Source: Streptomyces sp. CB02923
GTDB taxonomy: Bacteria; Actinomycetota; Actinomycetes; Streptomycetales; Streptomycetaceae
NCBI RefSeq assembly: GCF_001905005.1
Contig: NZ_LWKZ01000001.1
Coordinates: forward strand, 933,775 to 997,774
Length of the DNA: 64,000 nucleotides
Direction: 5' to 3'
Positions 26,211 through 34,966 of this stretch are shown here, piece after piece (within the stretch, counting starts at the first letter, position 1; the number at the start of each line of letters is the position of its first letter). A program made the position numbers and the translations under genes. The notes under the pieces were generated by a model. It ran no database searches, was not told the DNA's origin, and was given only the letters and a program-made list of their open reading frames with translations.

Positions 26211-26660
26211 CGCTCGCTCCCTGTCCGTTCCCTGCGCACTGCCCTTCCGATCACTGCTCGTTCGTTCGCCCGCTCCACGGCGGACGGCCTCAACGATACG
26301 GCAGGTGTGCTCTGGCTCACTCTCACGCCCCGTCGCTATCGCCCCGATCGACACATAAGTGCGATTGCTCCCGTGCCTTCTTGACCAGGATCTGATCATT
26401 TCTGACCGCCATGCGGACGCGGGGAGGAGCGAAGGCGCGCATCGGCGCCACCGGCCCGGCCGCCGCGGGAGAGCGCCCGGAACTCCGCCGCCGACGGTTG
26501 GACGGCAGTTGGACACCCCGGGAGGGGAGCAGGACTCCCGCCCCGGGGACAGCCCGTACCCTCGGCCCGCTTCTCTCAGCCCATTCCCTCGGCCATTCCC
26601 TCGGCCATTCCGTCGGCCGTTCCGTCGGCCGTTCCGCCGACCTGTTCCCCCGGCCGCTCG
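26211..26660. other. 450-bp gap between birA and cya with a 12-bp repeat
   Basis: No gene is supported. The cya promoter must lie in the left part. The right part holds five exact-length 12-bp units of ccattccctcgg type (26581-26640) directly before the birA stop codon at 26661. Confidence 0.5.
26581..26640. repeat. Five 12-bp tandem units
   Basis: Units ccattccctcgg, ccattccctcgg, ccattccgtcgg, ccgttccgtcgg and ccgttccgccga follow without gaps. The gradient of changes suggests stepwise duplication. Confidence 0.9.
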
Positions 26661-27674
26661 CTACGCCCCCGGCGCCGGCCGCAGATGCACGATGTCCCCC
26701 GCCGCGACCGGCCGCTGCATGCCCTCCTCCGTGGCGAGCACCAGCCGCCCGTCGCCGTCGATGGCCACCGCCTCGCCGAGCAGTTCCCGGTCCCCGGGCA
26801 GTTCGGCCCGTACGGCCCGGCCGAGCGTGGCGCACCCGGCCGCGTACGCGTCCTGGAGGCGGCAGGCCGCCGCGTCGCCGTCCGCCGCGGTCCACTGCCC
26901 GTACCAGTCCTCGACCGACCGCAGCACGGCCCGCAGCACCGGGTCCCGGTCGGTGACCCCGGCACCGGCCAGGGCCAGCGAACCGGCGCCGGGTACGGGC
27001 AGTTCCGAGGCGCGCAGCGACACGTTCAGGCCGATGCCGACGACCACGCCGTCACCGGCGCGCTCCGCGAGGATGCCGCCGGCCTTGCGCTCCTCCTCGC
27101 CGACGGTGACCAGCAGGTCGTTGGGCCACTTCAGGGCGGTGTCCACGCCCGCGGTGCGGGCCACCGCGCTGGCCGTCGCCACCCCGGCGAGCAGCGGCAG
27201 CCAGCCCCAGCGCTCCACGGGGACCCGCGGGGTGAGGTAGAAGGAGAAGAAGAGGCCCGAGCGCGGCGGCGCCGACCACCTGCGGTCCAGTCGGCCGCGC
27301 GCGGCCGACTGCTCCTCGGCGACGAGGACGGCCCCTTCGGCCAGGCCTCCGGCCGCCCGTGCGGCGAGGTCGCTGTTGGTCGAGCCGGTCAGGGGCACGA
27401 CGTCGATGTCGGTCCACAGCGACCCGGGCCGCAGCAGGGCGCGCCGCAGCGCCGTCCGGTTCAGCGGCGGCCGCTCCAGGTCGGACCAGCGCCCCCCGGC
27501 CGCACCGCCGCCCGGCCCCGTCCCCGCACCCTGCCCGGCCCGCGCACCCGCTTCCGGACCCGCTCCCTGACCCGCTCCCGGCCCCGCCGCGGCGCCGCGC
27601 TCTTCGCGCGCCGCATCGCCGTCGCCGCCGCCCGAGCGGTCTTTGTCCTGGTTTTCCGGTGGTTGAGGCGTCAT
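26661..27674 (-). CDS. birA: Biotin--[acetyl-CoA carboxylase] ligase
   Basis: A 337-residue monofunctional ligase lacking the N-terminal repressor HTH of E. coli BirA. Catalytic motifs: STNSDLAAR, ARGRLDRRW, KWPNDLL and the C-terminal SH3-like domain (~285-335). It makes biotinyl-AMP and attaches biotin to the carrier lysine of acyl-CoA carboxylases such as the accA product in this window. The first ~60 residues are Gly/Ala/Gln low complexity (repeated GAGQ/GAGP). It is divergent from pccB, its pathway partner. Confidence 0.92.
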   Translation of the reverse strand: MTPQPPENQDKDRSGGGDGDAAREERGAAAGPGAGQGAGPEAGARAGQGAGTGPGGGAAGGRWSDLERPPLNRTALRRALLRPGSLWTDIDVVPLTGSTNSDLAARAAGGLAEGAVLVAEEQSAARGRLDRRWSAPPRSGLFFSFYLTPRVPVERWGWLPLLAGVATASAVARTAGVDTALKWPNDLLVTVGEEERKAGGILAERAGDGVVVGIGLNVSLRASELPVPGAGSLALAGAGVTDRDPVLRAVLRSVEDWYGQWTAADGDAAACRLQDAYAAGCATLGRAVRAELPGDRELLGEAVAIDGDGRLVLATEEGMQRPVAAGDIVHLRPAPGA

Positions 27675-27772
27675 GGCCCCAGCCTAGGTGTGGTCAACGA
27701 CGCAGTGCCGCTGAGCAGTCCCGCCGATACGCTACGAAGCGGTAGCCAACCCCGTTCAACCCCCGTACCCCC

Positions 27773-27815
27773 CTCGTACGAGCACCAGTCCAGCCTCGTA
27801 CGAGCACCAGTCCAG
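27773..27815. repeat. 21-bp direct repeat in the pccB leader
   Basis: Two copies of a 21-bp sequence beginning ctcgtacgagcacc (27773-27793 and 27795-27815) lie 22 bp before the pccB start. Each contains the palindrome CTCGTACGAG. Confidence 0.85.
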
Positions 27816-27837
27816 GACGAGCAGGAGCCGCATCCCG

Positions 27838-29427
27838 ATGTCCGAGCCGGAAGCACACATCACCACGACCGCGGGCAAGCTGGCCGACCTCCAGCGCAGG
27901 ATCGAGGAGGCCACCCACGCCGGGTCGGCGCGGGCCGTGGAAAAGCAGCACGCGAAGGGCAAGCTGACGGCGCGTGAGCGCGTGGAGCTGCTGCTCGACG
28001 AGGGCTCGTTCGTCGAGCTGGACGAGTTCGCGCGGCACCGTTCGACCAACTTCGGGCTGGAGCAGAACCGGCCCTACGGCGACGGTGTCGTGACCGGTTA
28101 CGGCACCGTCGACGGCCGCACGGTCTGCGTGTACTCGCAGGACTTCACCATCTTCGGCGGTTCGCTGGGCGAGGTCTACGGCGAGAAGATCGTCAAGGTG
28201 ATGGACTTCGCGCTGAAGAACGGCTGTCCGGTCGTCGGCATCAACGACGGCGGCGGCGCCCGCATCCAGGAGGGCGTCGCGGCCCTCGGCCTGTTCGCGG
28301 AGATCTTCCGCCGCAATGTGCACGCCTCCGGCGTGGTCCCGCAGATCTCGCTGATCGTCGGCCCGTGCGCGGGCGGCGCGGTCTACTCCCCCGCCATCAC
28401 CGACTTCACGGTCATGGTCGACCAGACCTCGCACATGTTCATCACCGGGCCCGACGTCATCAAGACCGTCACCGGTGAGGACGTGGGCTTCGAGGAGCTG
28501 GGCGGCGCCCGTACGCACAACAGCACCTCCGGCGTCGCGCACCACATGGCGGGCGACGAGAAGGACGCCATCGAGTACGTCAAGGCGCTGCTGTCCTACC
28601 TGCCGTCCAACAACCTCTCCGAGCCGCCCGCCTTCCCCGAGGAGGCGGACCTGGAGACCTCGGAGTACGACCGCGAGCTGGACACGCTGATCCCGGACTC
28701 GGCGAACCAGCCGTACGACATGCACACCGCCATCGAGCACGTCCTCGACGACGGCGAGTTCCTGGAGACGCAGGCGCTGTTCGCGCCGAACATGGTCACC
28801 GGCTTCGGCCGGGTGGAGGGGCACGCGGTCGGCGTGGTCGCCAACCAGCCGATGCAGTTCGCGGGCACCCTGGACATCAACGCGAGCGAGAAGGCCGCGC
28901 GGTTCGTGCGCACCTGCGACGCGTTCAACGTGCCCGTGCTGACGTTCGTGGACGTACCGGGCTTCCTGCCGGGTACGGACCAGGAATGGGACGGCATCAT
29001 CCGGCGCGGCGCCAAGCTGATCTACGCCTACGCGGAAGCGACGGTTCCGCTGATCACGGTGATCACGCGCAAGGCGTTCGGCGGCGCGTACGACGTCATG
29101 GGCTCCAAGCACCTGGGCGCGGACCTGAACCTGGCCTGGCCGACCGCGCAGATCGCGGTCATGGGCGCGCAGGGCGCGGTCAACATCCTGCACCGCCGCA
29201 CGCTGGCCGCCATCGAGGACCCGGCCGCGCAGGACACCCGCCGCCAGGAGCTGATCCAGGAGTACGAGGACGCCCTGCTCAACCCGTACGTGGCGGCCGA
29301 GCGCGGCTACGTGGACGCGGTGATCATGCCGTCGGAGACCCGTCGGCACATCGTCCGCGGGCTGCGCACGCTGCGCAACAAGCGCGAGGCGCTGCCCCCG
29401 AAGAAGCACGGCAACATTCCGCTGTAG
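27838..29427 (+). CDS. pccB: Acyl-CoA carboxylase beta subunit (propionyl-CoA carboxylase type)
   Basis: A 529-residue carboxyltransferase with both crotonase-like halves. The oxyanion segments GGGARIQEG and [12 protein letters not shown] (N-half) and the C-half [18 protein letters not shown] are visible. An Asp at the position that sets propionyl versus acetyl preference appears in the PccB-like context. It transfers CO2 from carboxybiotin on AccA to propionyl-CoA, giving methylmalonyl-CoA for polyketides. AGGAG precedes ATG 27838. It is followed by the epsilon subunit. Confidence 0.95.
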   Translation: MSEPEAHITTTAGKLADLQRRIEEATHAGSARAVEKQHAKGKLTARERVELLLDEGSFVELDEFARHRSTNFGLEQNRPYGDGVVTGYGTVDGRTVCVYSQDFTIFGGSLGEVYGEKIVKVMDFALKNGCPVVGINDGGGARIQEGVAALGLFAEIFRRNVHASGVVPQISLIVGPCAGGAVYSPAITDFTVMVDQTSHMFITGPDVIKTVTGEDVGFEELGGARTHNSTSGVAHHMAGDEKDAIEYVKALLSYLPSNNLSEPPAFPEEADLETSEYDRELDTLIPDSANQPYDMHTAIEHVLDDGEFLETQALFAPNMVTGFGRVEGHAVGVVANQPMQFAGTLDINASEKAARFVRTCDAFNVPVLTFVDVPGFLPGTDQEWDGIIRRGAKLIYAYAEATVPLITVITRKAFGGAYDVMGSKHLGADLNLAWPTAQIAVMGAQGAVNILHRRTLAAIEDPAAQDTRRQELIQEYEDALLNPYVAAERGYVDAVIMPSETRRHIVRGLRTLRNKREALPPKKHGNIPL

Positions 29428-29497
29428 GACCGCCCGTGCCCGCCACCGACGGCGCAGCCCGCCGCTCGCCGCAACCCCTCCAGGAGGTCGGTTGACC

Positions 29498-29713
29498 ATG
29501 ATCAAGGTCGTCCGGGGCAACCCCACACCCGAGGAGCTGGCCGCCGCACTGGCGGTGGTTCGCACCCGCGCGGCGGCGGCCGCTGCCGCCGCCTCCGCCG
29601 CGCCCGGCGCGGACCGTACGGACGAATGGGCCGACCCGGCGTCCACGGTCCCGCGCCGCCGGCTGCCGCACCCGGGCCCGCGGGCCTGGCGTACGAGCTA
29701 CTGGCCCCGCTGA
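29498..29713 (+). CDS. Acyl-CoA carboxylase epsilon subunit
   Basis: A 71-residue protein beginning MIKVVRGNPTPEELAAALAVV, the signature of actinobacterial acyl-CoA carboxylase epsilon polypeptides (AccE/PccE), followed by an Ala run and a C-terminal segment with RAWRTSYWPR. Epsilon stabilises the AccA-PccB complex. ATG 29498 has AGGAGG 10 bp upstream; TTG 29492 is a closer alternative. It lies 70 bp after pccB, presumably in one operon. Confidence 0.88.
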   Translation: MIKVVRGNPTPEELAAALAVVRTRAAAAAAAASAAPGADRTDEWADPASTVPRRRLPHPGPRAWRTSYWPR

Positions 29714-29806
29714 GGCCCGGCAGCCGCACGCCGTGGTATCGGCACCCGGCGGCGCTTGAGTACGCGTACTCAGGCGCCGTCGGCGTTCCGGGCGCAGGAT
29801 CGAAGG

Positions 29807-29938
29807 ATGCTGTGGTCCGATCCGCCCGACGAGCCTCCCGAGGAGCTCCGCCAGGTACAGGCGATGCTCCGGCGGATGGGCATCGTGCTGGCCGTCGCCG
29901 CGGTCGTGCTGATGGTGATGCTCGTGGGCGGGGCCTGA
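29807..29938 (+). CDS. Tiny membrane protein downstream of the epsilon subunit
   Basis: A predicted 43-residue protein with an acidic Pro-rich N-terminus (SDPPDEPPEEL) and a C-terminal membrane helix (about 26-42). An in-frame TTG at 29756 could extend it. Composition and codon bias look genuine, but evidence is limited. Its stop codon lies inside a 24-bp tandem duplication. Confidence 0.5.
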   Translation: MLWSDPPDEPPEELRQVQAMLRRMGIVLAVAAVVLMVMLVGGA

Positions 29939-29976
29939 GCGCCGGAAAGCGAGCGGGGCCTGAGCGCCGGAAAGCG
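29928..29976. repeat. 24-bp tandem duplication spanning a stop codon
   Basis: Two identical 24-bp copies (29928-29951 and 29953-29976) beginning gcggggcctgagcgcc. The first includes the TGA of the tiny membrane gene. Confidence 0.9.
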
Positions 29977-30176
29977 GCCTACGCGCGCGGACGGCACCCC
30001 GCACGACGGATTCAAGCCCCGCACGGCGAAAAACGGACGAAGAGCATCAGCTCACACACCCCGACTGCAACCGCCACGCCCGCTTGCGACATCCTTTACC
30101 GCTGAAGGCCGCAATTCGGGCGTCTGTACGGCCGGTCCGCGCGGCGCCGGGCCGTACGGCAAGGGAGTGGAGAGCG

Positions 30177-31646
30177 ATGAACAGGCCTCTGAGACACATA
30201 GCCGTCTTCTGCGGGGTGCTGGTACTGGCTCTGCTGGTACGCGTCACCTGGGTCCAGTTCGTCCAGGCCGAGTCGCTGGCGAACGACGAGAACAACCGCC
30301 GGGTGAAGATCGAGGCGTTCTCCTACCCGCGCGGCAACATCATCGTCGGCGGCAAGCCGATCACCGGGTCGGTCGCGACGTCCGGCGACTTCAAGTACAA
30401 GCGGGTCTACAAGGACGGCCCGATGTACGCGCCGATCACCGGCTACGCCTCGCAGTCGCAGGGCAGCACGTTCCTGGAGGGTGTCTACAAGGACATCCTC
30501 AGCGGCAAGGACGACAAGCTCTTCCTCAAGCGCGCCAAGGACATCCTGACCGGGGAGAAGCCGCGCGGCGGCGACGTGCTGACGACCATCAGCGAGAAGG
30601 CGCAGCGGGTCGCGTACAAGAGCCTGACCGACCTCAAGGCCAAGGGCGCGGTGGTCGCCCTGGAGCCGGGCACCGGCAAGATCCTCGCCATGGCGAGCAC
30701 GCCGTCCTACGACCCGTCCGTCTTCGCGGGCAGCTCCTTCAAGGAGGGCGACAAGTACACCGCCCTCATCAAGGACAAGACCAAGCCGATGAACAACCGG
30801 GCGTCGCTGGAGATCTACCCGCCCGGCTCCACGTTCAAGATCCTCACCGCCGCCGCGGCGCTGGAGCACGGCATGGTCCCGGACATCGACACCCCGGTGA
30901 AGTCCCCGGTGCCGTACACGCTGCCCCAGACGTCCACCAAGGTCGGCAACGACATCGCCACCGCGCCGTGCGAGAACGCGTCCCTCAAGGTCGGTATGCA
31001 GTGGTCCTGCAACAACACCTACCTGGAGGCGGCGAACCGGCTCGGCAAGGACAAGATGCGGGAGACGGCGGAGAAGTTCGGCTTCAACCAGAAGCTCTTC
31101 ACCCCCGTGCGCACCGCCACCAGCGGCTACCCGCAGAAGCTGGACAAGCCGCAGACCGCGCTGACCGGCATGGGCCAGGGCAGCCTGACCAGCACGCCGC
31201 TCCAGATGGCCATGGTCGTCGCCGGACTCGCCAACAACGGCAAGGTGATGCAGCCGTACCTGGTCGAGGAGACGCGCGGCCCCGACCTGTCGACGATCGA
31301 GAAGTTCGAGCCCAAGGAGCTGAACCAGGCCGTCTCCGAGAGCACCGCGAAGAAGGTGCAGGAGATGATGGAGAACACCGCGGAGAACGGCACGGCGAAG
31401 AAGGCGCTGATCGACGGCGTCAAGGTCGGCGCCAAGACCGGTACCGCCCAGCACGGCGCGGACGTCCGCGACGAGCGCCCGTACGCCTGGTTCGTCTCGT
31501 ACGCCAAGCAGGGCGACGGCTCGCCGGTCGCGGTCGCGGTCTTCGTCGACCCGTCGGACATGGACATCCCGCGTTCGGAGATCGCCGGCGGCAAGCTGGG
31601 CGGCCCGATCGCCAAGAAGGTCATGGAGGCCGTGCTCGGCAAGTGA
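30177..31646 (+). CDS. PbpA-type class B penicillin-binding protein (peptidoglycan transpeptidase)
   Basis: A 489-residue protein: short cytoplasmic tail, one membrane helix (about 8-27), PBP dimer region, then a transpeptidase domain with STFK (Ser218-Lys221), SCN (277-279) and KTG (420-422). It has the size and sequence style of mycobacterial/Streptomyces PbpA and lacks PASTA domains. It cross-links peptidoglycan and is a beta-lactam target. PbpA normally sits with rodA and pknB; none is here, so this looks like an extra paralogue. ATG 30177 follows GGGAGTGGAGAG. Confidence 0.93.
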   Translation: MNRPLRHIAVFCGVLVLALLVRVTWVQFVQAESLANDENNRRVKIEAFSYPRGNIIVGGKPITGSVATSGDFKYKRVYKDGPMYAPITGYASQSQGSTFLEGVYKDILSGKDDKLFLKRAKDILTGEKPRGGDVLTTISEKAQRVAYKSLTDLKAKGAVVALEPGTGKILAMASTPSYDPSVFAGSSFKEGDKYTALIKDKTKPMNNRASLEIYPPGSTFKILTAAAALEHGMVPDIDTPVKSPVPYTLPQTSTKVGNDIATAPCENASLKVGMQWSCNNTYLEAANRLGKDKMRETAEKFGFNQKLFTPVRTATSGYPQKLDKPQTALTGMGQGSLTSTPLQMAMVVAGLANNGKVMQPYLVEETRGPDLSTIEKFEPKELNQAVSESTAKKVQEMMENTAENGTAKKALIDGVKVGAKTGTAQHGADVRDERPYAWFVSYAKQGDGSPVAVAVFVDPSDMDIPRSEIAGGKLGGPIAKKVMEAVLGK

Positions 31647-31680
31647 GCCGGGGCGGGCCGTAGCGGCAGCGGAGCGGCAG

Positions 31681-31720
31681 CGGAGCGGGGCGGGCACCGG
31701 ACGGTGTCCGCCCCGCTCCG
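31681..31720 (+). terminator. Terminator hairpin of the penicillin-binding protein gene
   Basis: Arms of 18 bp with one wobble pair (beginning CGGAGCGGGGCGGG) and a 4-base loop GGAC. The maf -10-like element starts at the next base. Confidence 0.75.
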
Positions 31721-31726
31721 TACGAT
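31721..31726 (+). promoter_or_regulatory. -10 element of maf (leaderless)
   Basis: TACGAT, a good vegetative -10 hexamer, ends 7 bp before the ATG at 31734. It abuts the upstream terminator hairpin. Confidence 0.45.
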
Positions 31727-31733
31727 GGCGGCC

Positions 31734-32351
31734 ATGACCGTTCAGCCCGGCGCCGCCCGCCGTCTCGTCCTCGCCTCCCAGTCCCCCGCCCGGCTCGGCC
31801 TGCTGCGCCAGGCCGGGCTCGCGCCCGAGGTCGTCGTCAGCGGCGTGGACGAGGACGCGATCAGCGCGGCCTCCCCCGCCGAGCTGGCCCTGGTGCTCGC
31901 CGAGGCGAAGGCGGCCGCGGTGGCCGCGCGCCCCGAAGCCGCCGGTGCCCTGGTCATCGGCTGCGACTCGGTGCTGGAACTGGACGGGCGGGCCCTGGGC
32001 AAGCCCGCCGACGCCGAGGACGCGACCGCCCGCTGGAAGTCGATGCGCGGCCGCTCCGGCGTCCTGCAGACCGGCCACTGCGTGATCGACACGGCGGACG
32101 GGGGCCGCCGGGTGTCGGCCACCGCCTCCACCACCGTCCGCTTCGGCGAGCCGAGCGACGCGGAGATCGCCGCGTACGTGGCCTCCGGCGAGCCCCTGTA
32201 CGTGGCGGGCGCCTTCACGCTCGACGGCCGGTCCGCGCCGTTCGTCGACGGCATCGACGGCGACCCCGGCAACGTCATCGGCCTGTCCCTGCCGCTGCTG
32301 CGGCGCCTGCTGGCGGACCTGGATGTCGCGATCACCGATCTCTGGGCTTGA
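31734..32351 (+). CDS. maf: Maf-like nucleoside triphosphate pyrophosphatase
   Basis: A 205-residue Maf/Ham1-fold protein. The N-terminal substrate loop [17 protein letters not shown] and the catalytic [12 protein letters not shown] and [10 protein letters not shown] segments are present. Maf proteins hydrolyse modified NTPs (such as m7GTP or 5-methyl-UTP) to NMP and PPi. ATG 31734 is preferred; ATG 31725 would add three residues and overlap the -10-like hexamer. It ends the conserved block; the next 9.9 kb looks accessory. Confidence 0.9.
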   Translation: MTVQPGAARRLVLASQSPARLGLLRQAGLAPEVVVSGVDEDAISAASPAELALVLAEAKAAAVAARPEAAGALVIGCDSVLELDGRALGKPADAEDATARWKSMRGRSGVLQTGHCVIDTADGGRRVSATASTTVRFGEPSDAEIAAYVASGEPLYVAGAFTLDGRSAPFVDGIDGDPGNVIGLSLPLLRRLLADLDVAITDLWA

Positions 32352-32657
32352 CCGGTCGGACACCCTTTCGCCGGTGCGTTCCCGGCCTGCCGGCCGGCCG
32401 GCGCGACAAAGGCGTATGTCCGGCTTCCATCGCATTTGAGCCGGGGCCAATAACCGGCCCGGCCGGGCCCCACCACAATCCGGCTCTATTCCCGGCGTGA
32501 CCCAGGGCACTCTTTCCGATGTTCCGGCGGGTTGCACCGGGAATGCTGTGTCGTGTTGAATTCGGAACGACCGCCGCGCCCGGGGATAAGGGGCGCGGCA
32601 CCTCTACGGCTCCTTATCTCGGGGCCGTTCGCGGTAACTCACGGGGAAGTTGAGTAA
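32352..32657 (+). promoter_or_regulatory. Upstream region of the secreted cationic protein
   Basis: A 306-bp gap with somewhat lower GC than its surroundings. An inverted repeat GATAAGG (32585-32591) and CCTTATC (32612-32618), extendable with mismatches, lies 40-75 bp before the start codon and may be an operator or leader hairpin. No clear -10/-35 pair could be chosen. Confidence 0.4.
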
Positions 32658-33155
32658 ATGAATAAGGGTATACGTACGCGCCTGCTGTCCGGTGCCGCTG
32701 CCGCCTTCGCTGCCTCGGCGCTCGTACTGACCACGTCGCCGGCGCACGCCACTTCGGCCTCGACCTCGGTCGGCATCCCGGGTGGCAACAAGATCTCGAT
32801 CAACGCCTGGCACTGCGGTTTCTACACCTCCGCCTGTGACTGGAAGGCCTCCACGAAGATGTCGGGGAAGAACCCCCGCAAGGCGAAGTGGATCCAGAAC
32901 CGCGCCCAGCTGCAGGCCCACGGCGTCAGCGTCTCCATCAAGATCTCCAAGAACCCCGAGGCCACGCTCACGATGAAGAGCAAGTCCCTGGGCGAGGTCC
33001 GGTGGAAGAACACCAAGGCCAACATCTCGGACACCCACGGCCAGATGCGTCCGGGCGGCATGACCACCTACGTGTCGACCAAGAGCTGCGGCTCGGCGAA
33101 GATCACCAACTCGATCAACGTCAGCGAGAAGTGCGCCTACGCGGGCGCCGCCTGA
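32658..33155 (+). CDS. Small secreted cationic four-cysteine protein
   Basis: A 165-residue precursor with a Sec signal peptide likely cleaved after Ala31 (AHA before TSA). The mature 134 residues contain 15 Lys and 4 Arg against 5 acidic residues (net about +14) and exactly four cysteines (53, 60, 144, 159), allowing two disulfides. Alternating hydrophobic/polar strands suggest a beta-sandwich. I recognise no family. GGGGAAG precedes ATG 32658. A strong intrinsic terminator follows, then the lipoprotein/ABC operon. Possibly an antimicrobial, lectin-like or signalling protein; this is inference from charge, size and context. Confidence 0.8.
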   Translation: MNKGIRTRLLSGAAAAFAASALVLTTSPAHATSASTSVGIPGGNKISINAWHCGFYTSACDWKASTKMSGKNPRKAKWIQNRAQLQAHGVSVSIKISKNPEATLTMKSKSLGEVRWKNTKANISDTHGQMRPGGMTTYVSTKSCGSAKITNSINVSEKCAYAGAA

Positions 33156-33203
33156 TCGCATTCAGCTTCGGCTGAGCCGAGGCGGTGCGTGGACTGAGTA
33201 AAG

Positions 33204-33241
33204 GTGTCACACCGTCAGGGCCCGACGGTGTGGCACTTTTT
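33204..33241 (+). terminator. Strong intrinsic terminator between the secreted protein and the lipoprotein/ABC operon
   Basis: A 13-bp stem (GTGTCACACCGTC with GACGGTGTGGCAC, one wobble) and 7-base loop are followed by five T residues. A classic U-run terminator is rare in such GC-rich DNA. It lies 48 bp after the secreted protein and 34 bp before the next start. Confidence 0.85.
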
Positions 33242-33274
33242 CGTGAGCTGGAGAGAAGACGCACGGGGGCGTTC

Positions 33275-34966
33275 GTGAAATTCCGTACGGCAATTGCCGG
33301 AAAACTGGCGACCCGCTTTGCCGGGGCCGCCGTGTGCGTCGCCCTCATGGCATCGTGCACCTCCACGCCGGAAGAGCCGGAGGCCCAAGACCCGGCCGCC
33401 GCCCGGCAATTCGACCTCTTGGTCAGCAAAGAGAACGGCTACTACTACCACCCGTTCCTGCGCCAGTCCCCGGCCGGCCCCCAGGCACAGTCCTACGCAC
33501 TGCGGACCCTCACCGAACTGGGCAGCTCCCCCAAAACCAGCATGGACTCGGCCCAGGCCGAGTCATTCCGCCAGGGAGCGCTGGAGACCTCCTCGCTCTG
33601 GGGCCGCAACTGGATGATCGCGCTGCGCCAGGCCGGTGCCGGTGAGGTGCTGGGCGCGGGCGACGCCGAAGCGGTGAACAAGACGCGGAACAAGGGCGGT
33701 TGGTACGTCGACTCCGCCCTCGGTGACGAGGACGACGCGGCGCGCCTCGGCTCCACCTGGGCCGCCCTCGAAGTGCTCGACGCACTCGGGCGCCTGGACG
33801 CTCTCCCGTCGGCGGACCGGTCGGCCACCCTCGACTGGCTGCGGTCGCTGGCCGCCGAGCCCCGCCCCGTCGACCAGAGCAGTGCGCTGGCCCGCTGCCT
33901 CCAGCTGCTGAAGGAACCGGTCCCCGGCGCGCTCACACAGGCCGCCGCGCCGCGCACGGACGACTTCGCCCGGCTGACACCCGACGCGCGGGCGTCCCGG
34001 CTCGCCGACACCTACAGTTACGTGGTGGTGCAGGAAGCGGCCGGGAAGCGGCCCGCGCCGGACCGCAAGGTCTGGGAGCCGGTGCTCAGGGACGGCGCCG
34101 CGACGCTCCCCCACGAGCAGCTCTACAAGCTGGTCCACATCCTGAAGGCGGCCGGTTCGCCGAAGGCCGTGTTCGCGCCGGTGGAGAAGCGGCTCGACGG
34201 CGAACGGCTCGACGACGGGACGGTCCGCGACCCCGGTGCCTACCTCGGCAACCCGGACGCCTCCCTCTTCGTACAGCGGCTGCGGGCCCTGGCCGGCTGG
34301 TCGCGCGAGGACGCCGGGCTGCTGACGGCGCTGGAGCGCGAGGAGAAGTCCCACGACGTGAGCCAGGAGAGCGCCGAGCGGCTGAACCGGGCCGCCCTGC
34401 GCAAGGTCACCGCCGGAGGTGACGCCGGTGAACCGGCGCGGCAGCTGTGCGCCGACCCGCGGGTGCTGCCCGGCTCCGTCACCGAACAGAACGCCACCCA
34501 GTGGCAGCGCACCGCCCTGAACTGCGCCGACGCCGGTGCCCCGGTCGGCACCCCGAAGATCGGCAGCTGGCACCTGGACACCCCGGACCGGGTGGTGGCG
34601 GCGGCCACCGTCGCCGTGGGACTCGCCGACAGCGACCACCGCGACAGCATCCCGGCCTGGATCACCGCTGACGCCCTGGCGCAGTGGGCCCGCCATCCGG
34701 ACCGGATCGACTCCGTGTACGGCTACGTCCTGGTCGTCCGGGCCTATGCGCTGCTCGGCGGCGAAACGGACGCGGCGCTGCGCGAAGCGCTCGGGCGCGG
34801 GGTCACGCAGCACAAGGGCTGCCCTGAGCTGCCCGACCTGTACCAGGTCGGCGGCGGCGACTCCGCCTGCGACCTGAAGACCACCTGGGGCGTGTGGACG
34901 CTGGACCGACAACTGCACGGCGCCATGGGATGGCTGCCTGCCACGAACCCGAGGGACAAGAAGTGA
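33275..34966 (+). CDS. Lipoprotein with helical-repeat (alpha/alpha toroid-like) domain
   Basis: A 563-residue protein with lipobox MASC (lipid Cys28) when started at GTG 33275, which has GGGGG 6 bp upstream; the longer open frame before it would bury the signal peptide. The exported part is mostly helical, with repeated ALxxLxxL pairs and a C-terminal segment (CDLKTTWGVWTLDRQL) reminiscent of prenyltransferase/terpene-cyclase toroids, but no catalytic DDxx motif is evident. Its stop overlaps the ATPase start by 4 bp (GTGA). A surface component acting with the ABC transporter is likely. Confidence 0.8.
   Translation: MKFRTAIAGKLATRFAGAAVCVALMASCTSTPEEPEAQDPAAARQFDLLVSKENGYYYHPFLRQSPAGPQAQSYALRTLTELGSSPKTSMDSAQAESFRQGALETSSLWGRNWMIALRQAGAGEVLGAGDAEAVNKTRNKGGWYVDSALGDEDDAARLGSTWAALEVLDALGRLDALPSADRSATLDWLRSLAAEPRPVDQSSALARCLQLLKEPVPGALTQAAAPRTDDFARLTPDARASRLADTYSYVVVQEAAGKRPAPDRKVWEPVLRDGAATLPHEQLYKLVHILKAAGSPKAVFAPVEKRLDGERLDDGTVRDPGAYLGNPDASLFVQRLRALAGWSREDAGLLTALEREEKSHDVSQESAERLNRAALRKVTAGGDAGEPARQLCADPRVLPGSVTEQNATQWQRTALNCADAGAPVGTPKIGSWHLDTPDRVVAAATVAVGLADSDHRDSIPAWITADALAQWARHPDRIDSVYGYVLVVRAYALLGGETDAALREALGRGVTQHKGCPELPDLYQVGGGDSACDLKTTWGVWTLDRQLHGAMGWLPATNPRDKK

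Noticed and set aside
30096..32537. 813-residue minus-strand open frame
   Set aside because: Antisense to the penicillin-binding protein and maf, both with intact catalytic motifs.
32658..33155. Lactococcin 972 family bacteriocin
   Set aside because: The locus layout is similar, but the protein is longer, has four cysteines and lacks the family's Gly/Trp/Tyr-rich motifs, so only the analogy is kept.
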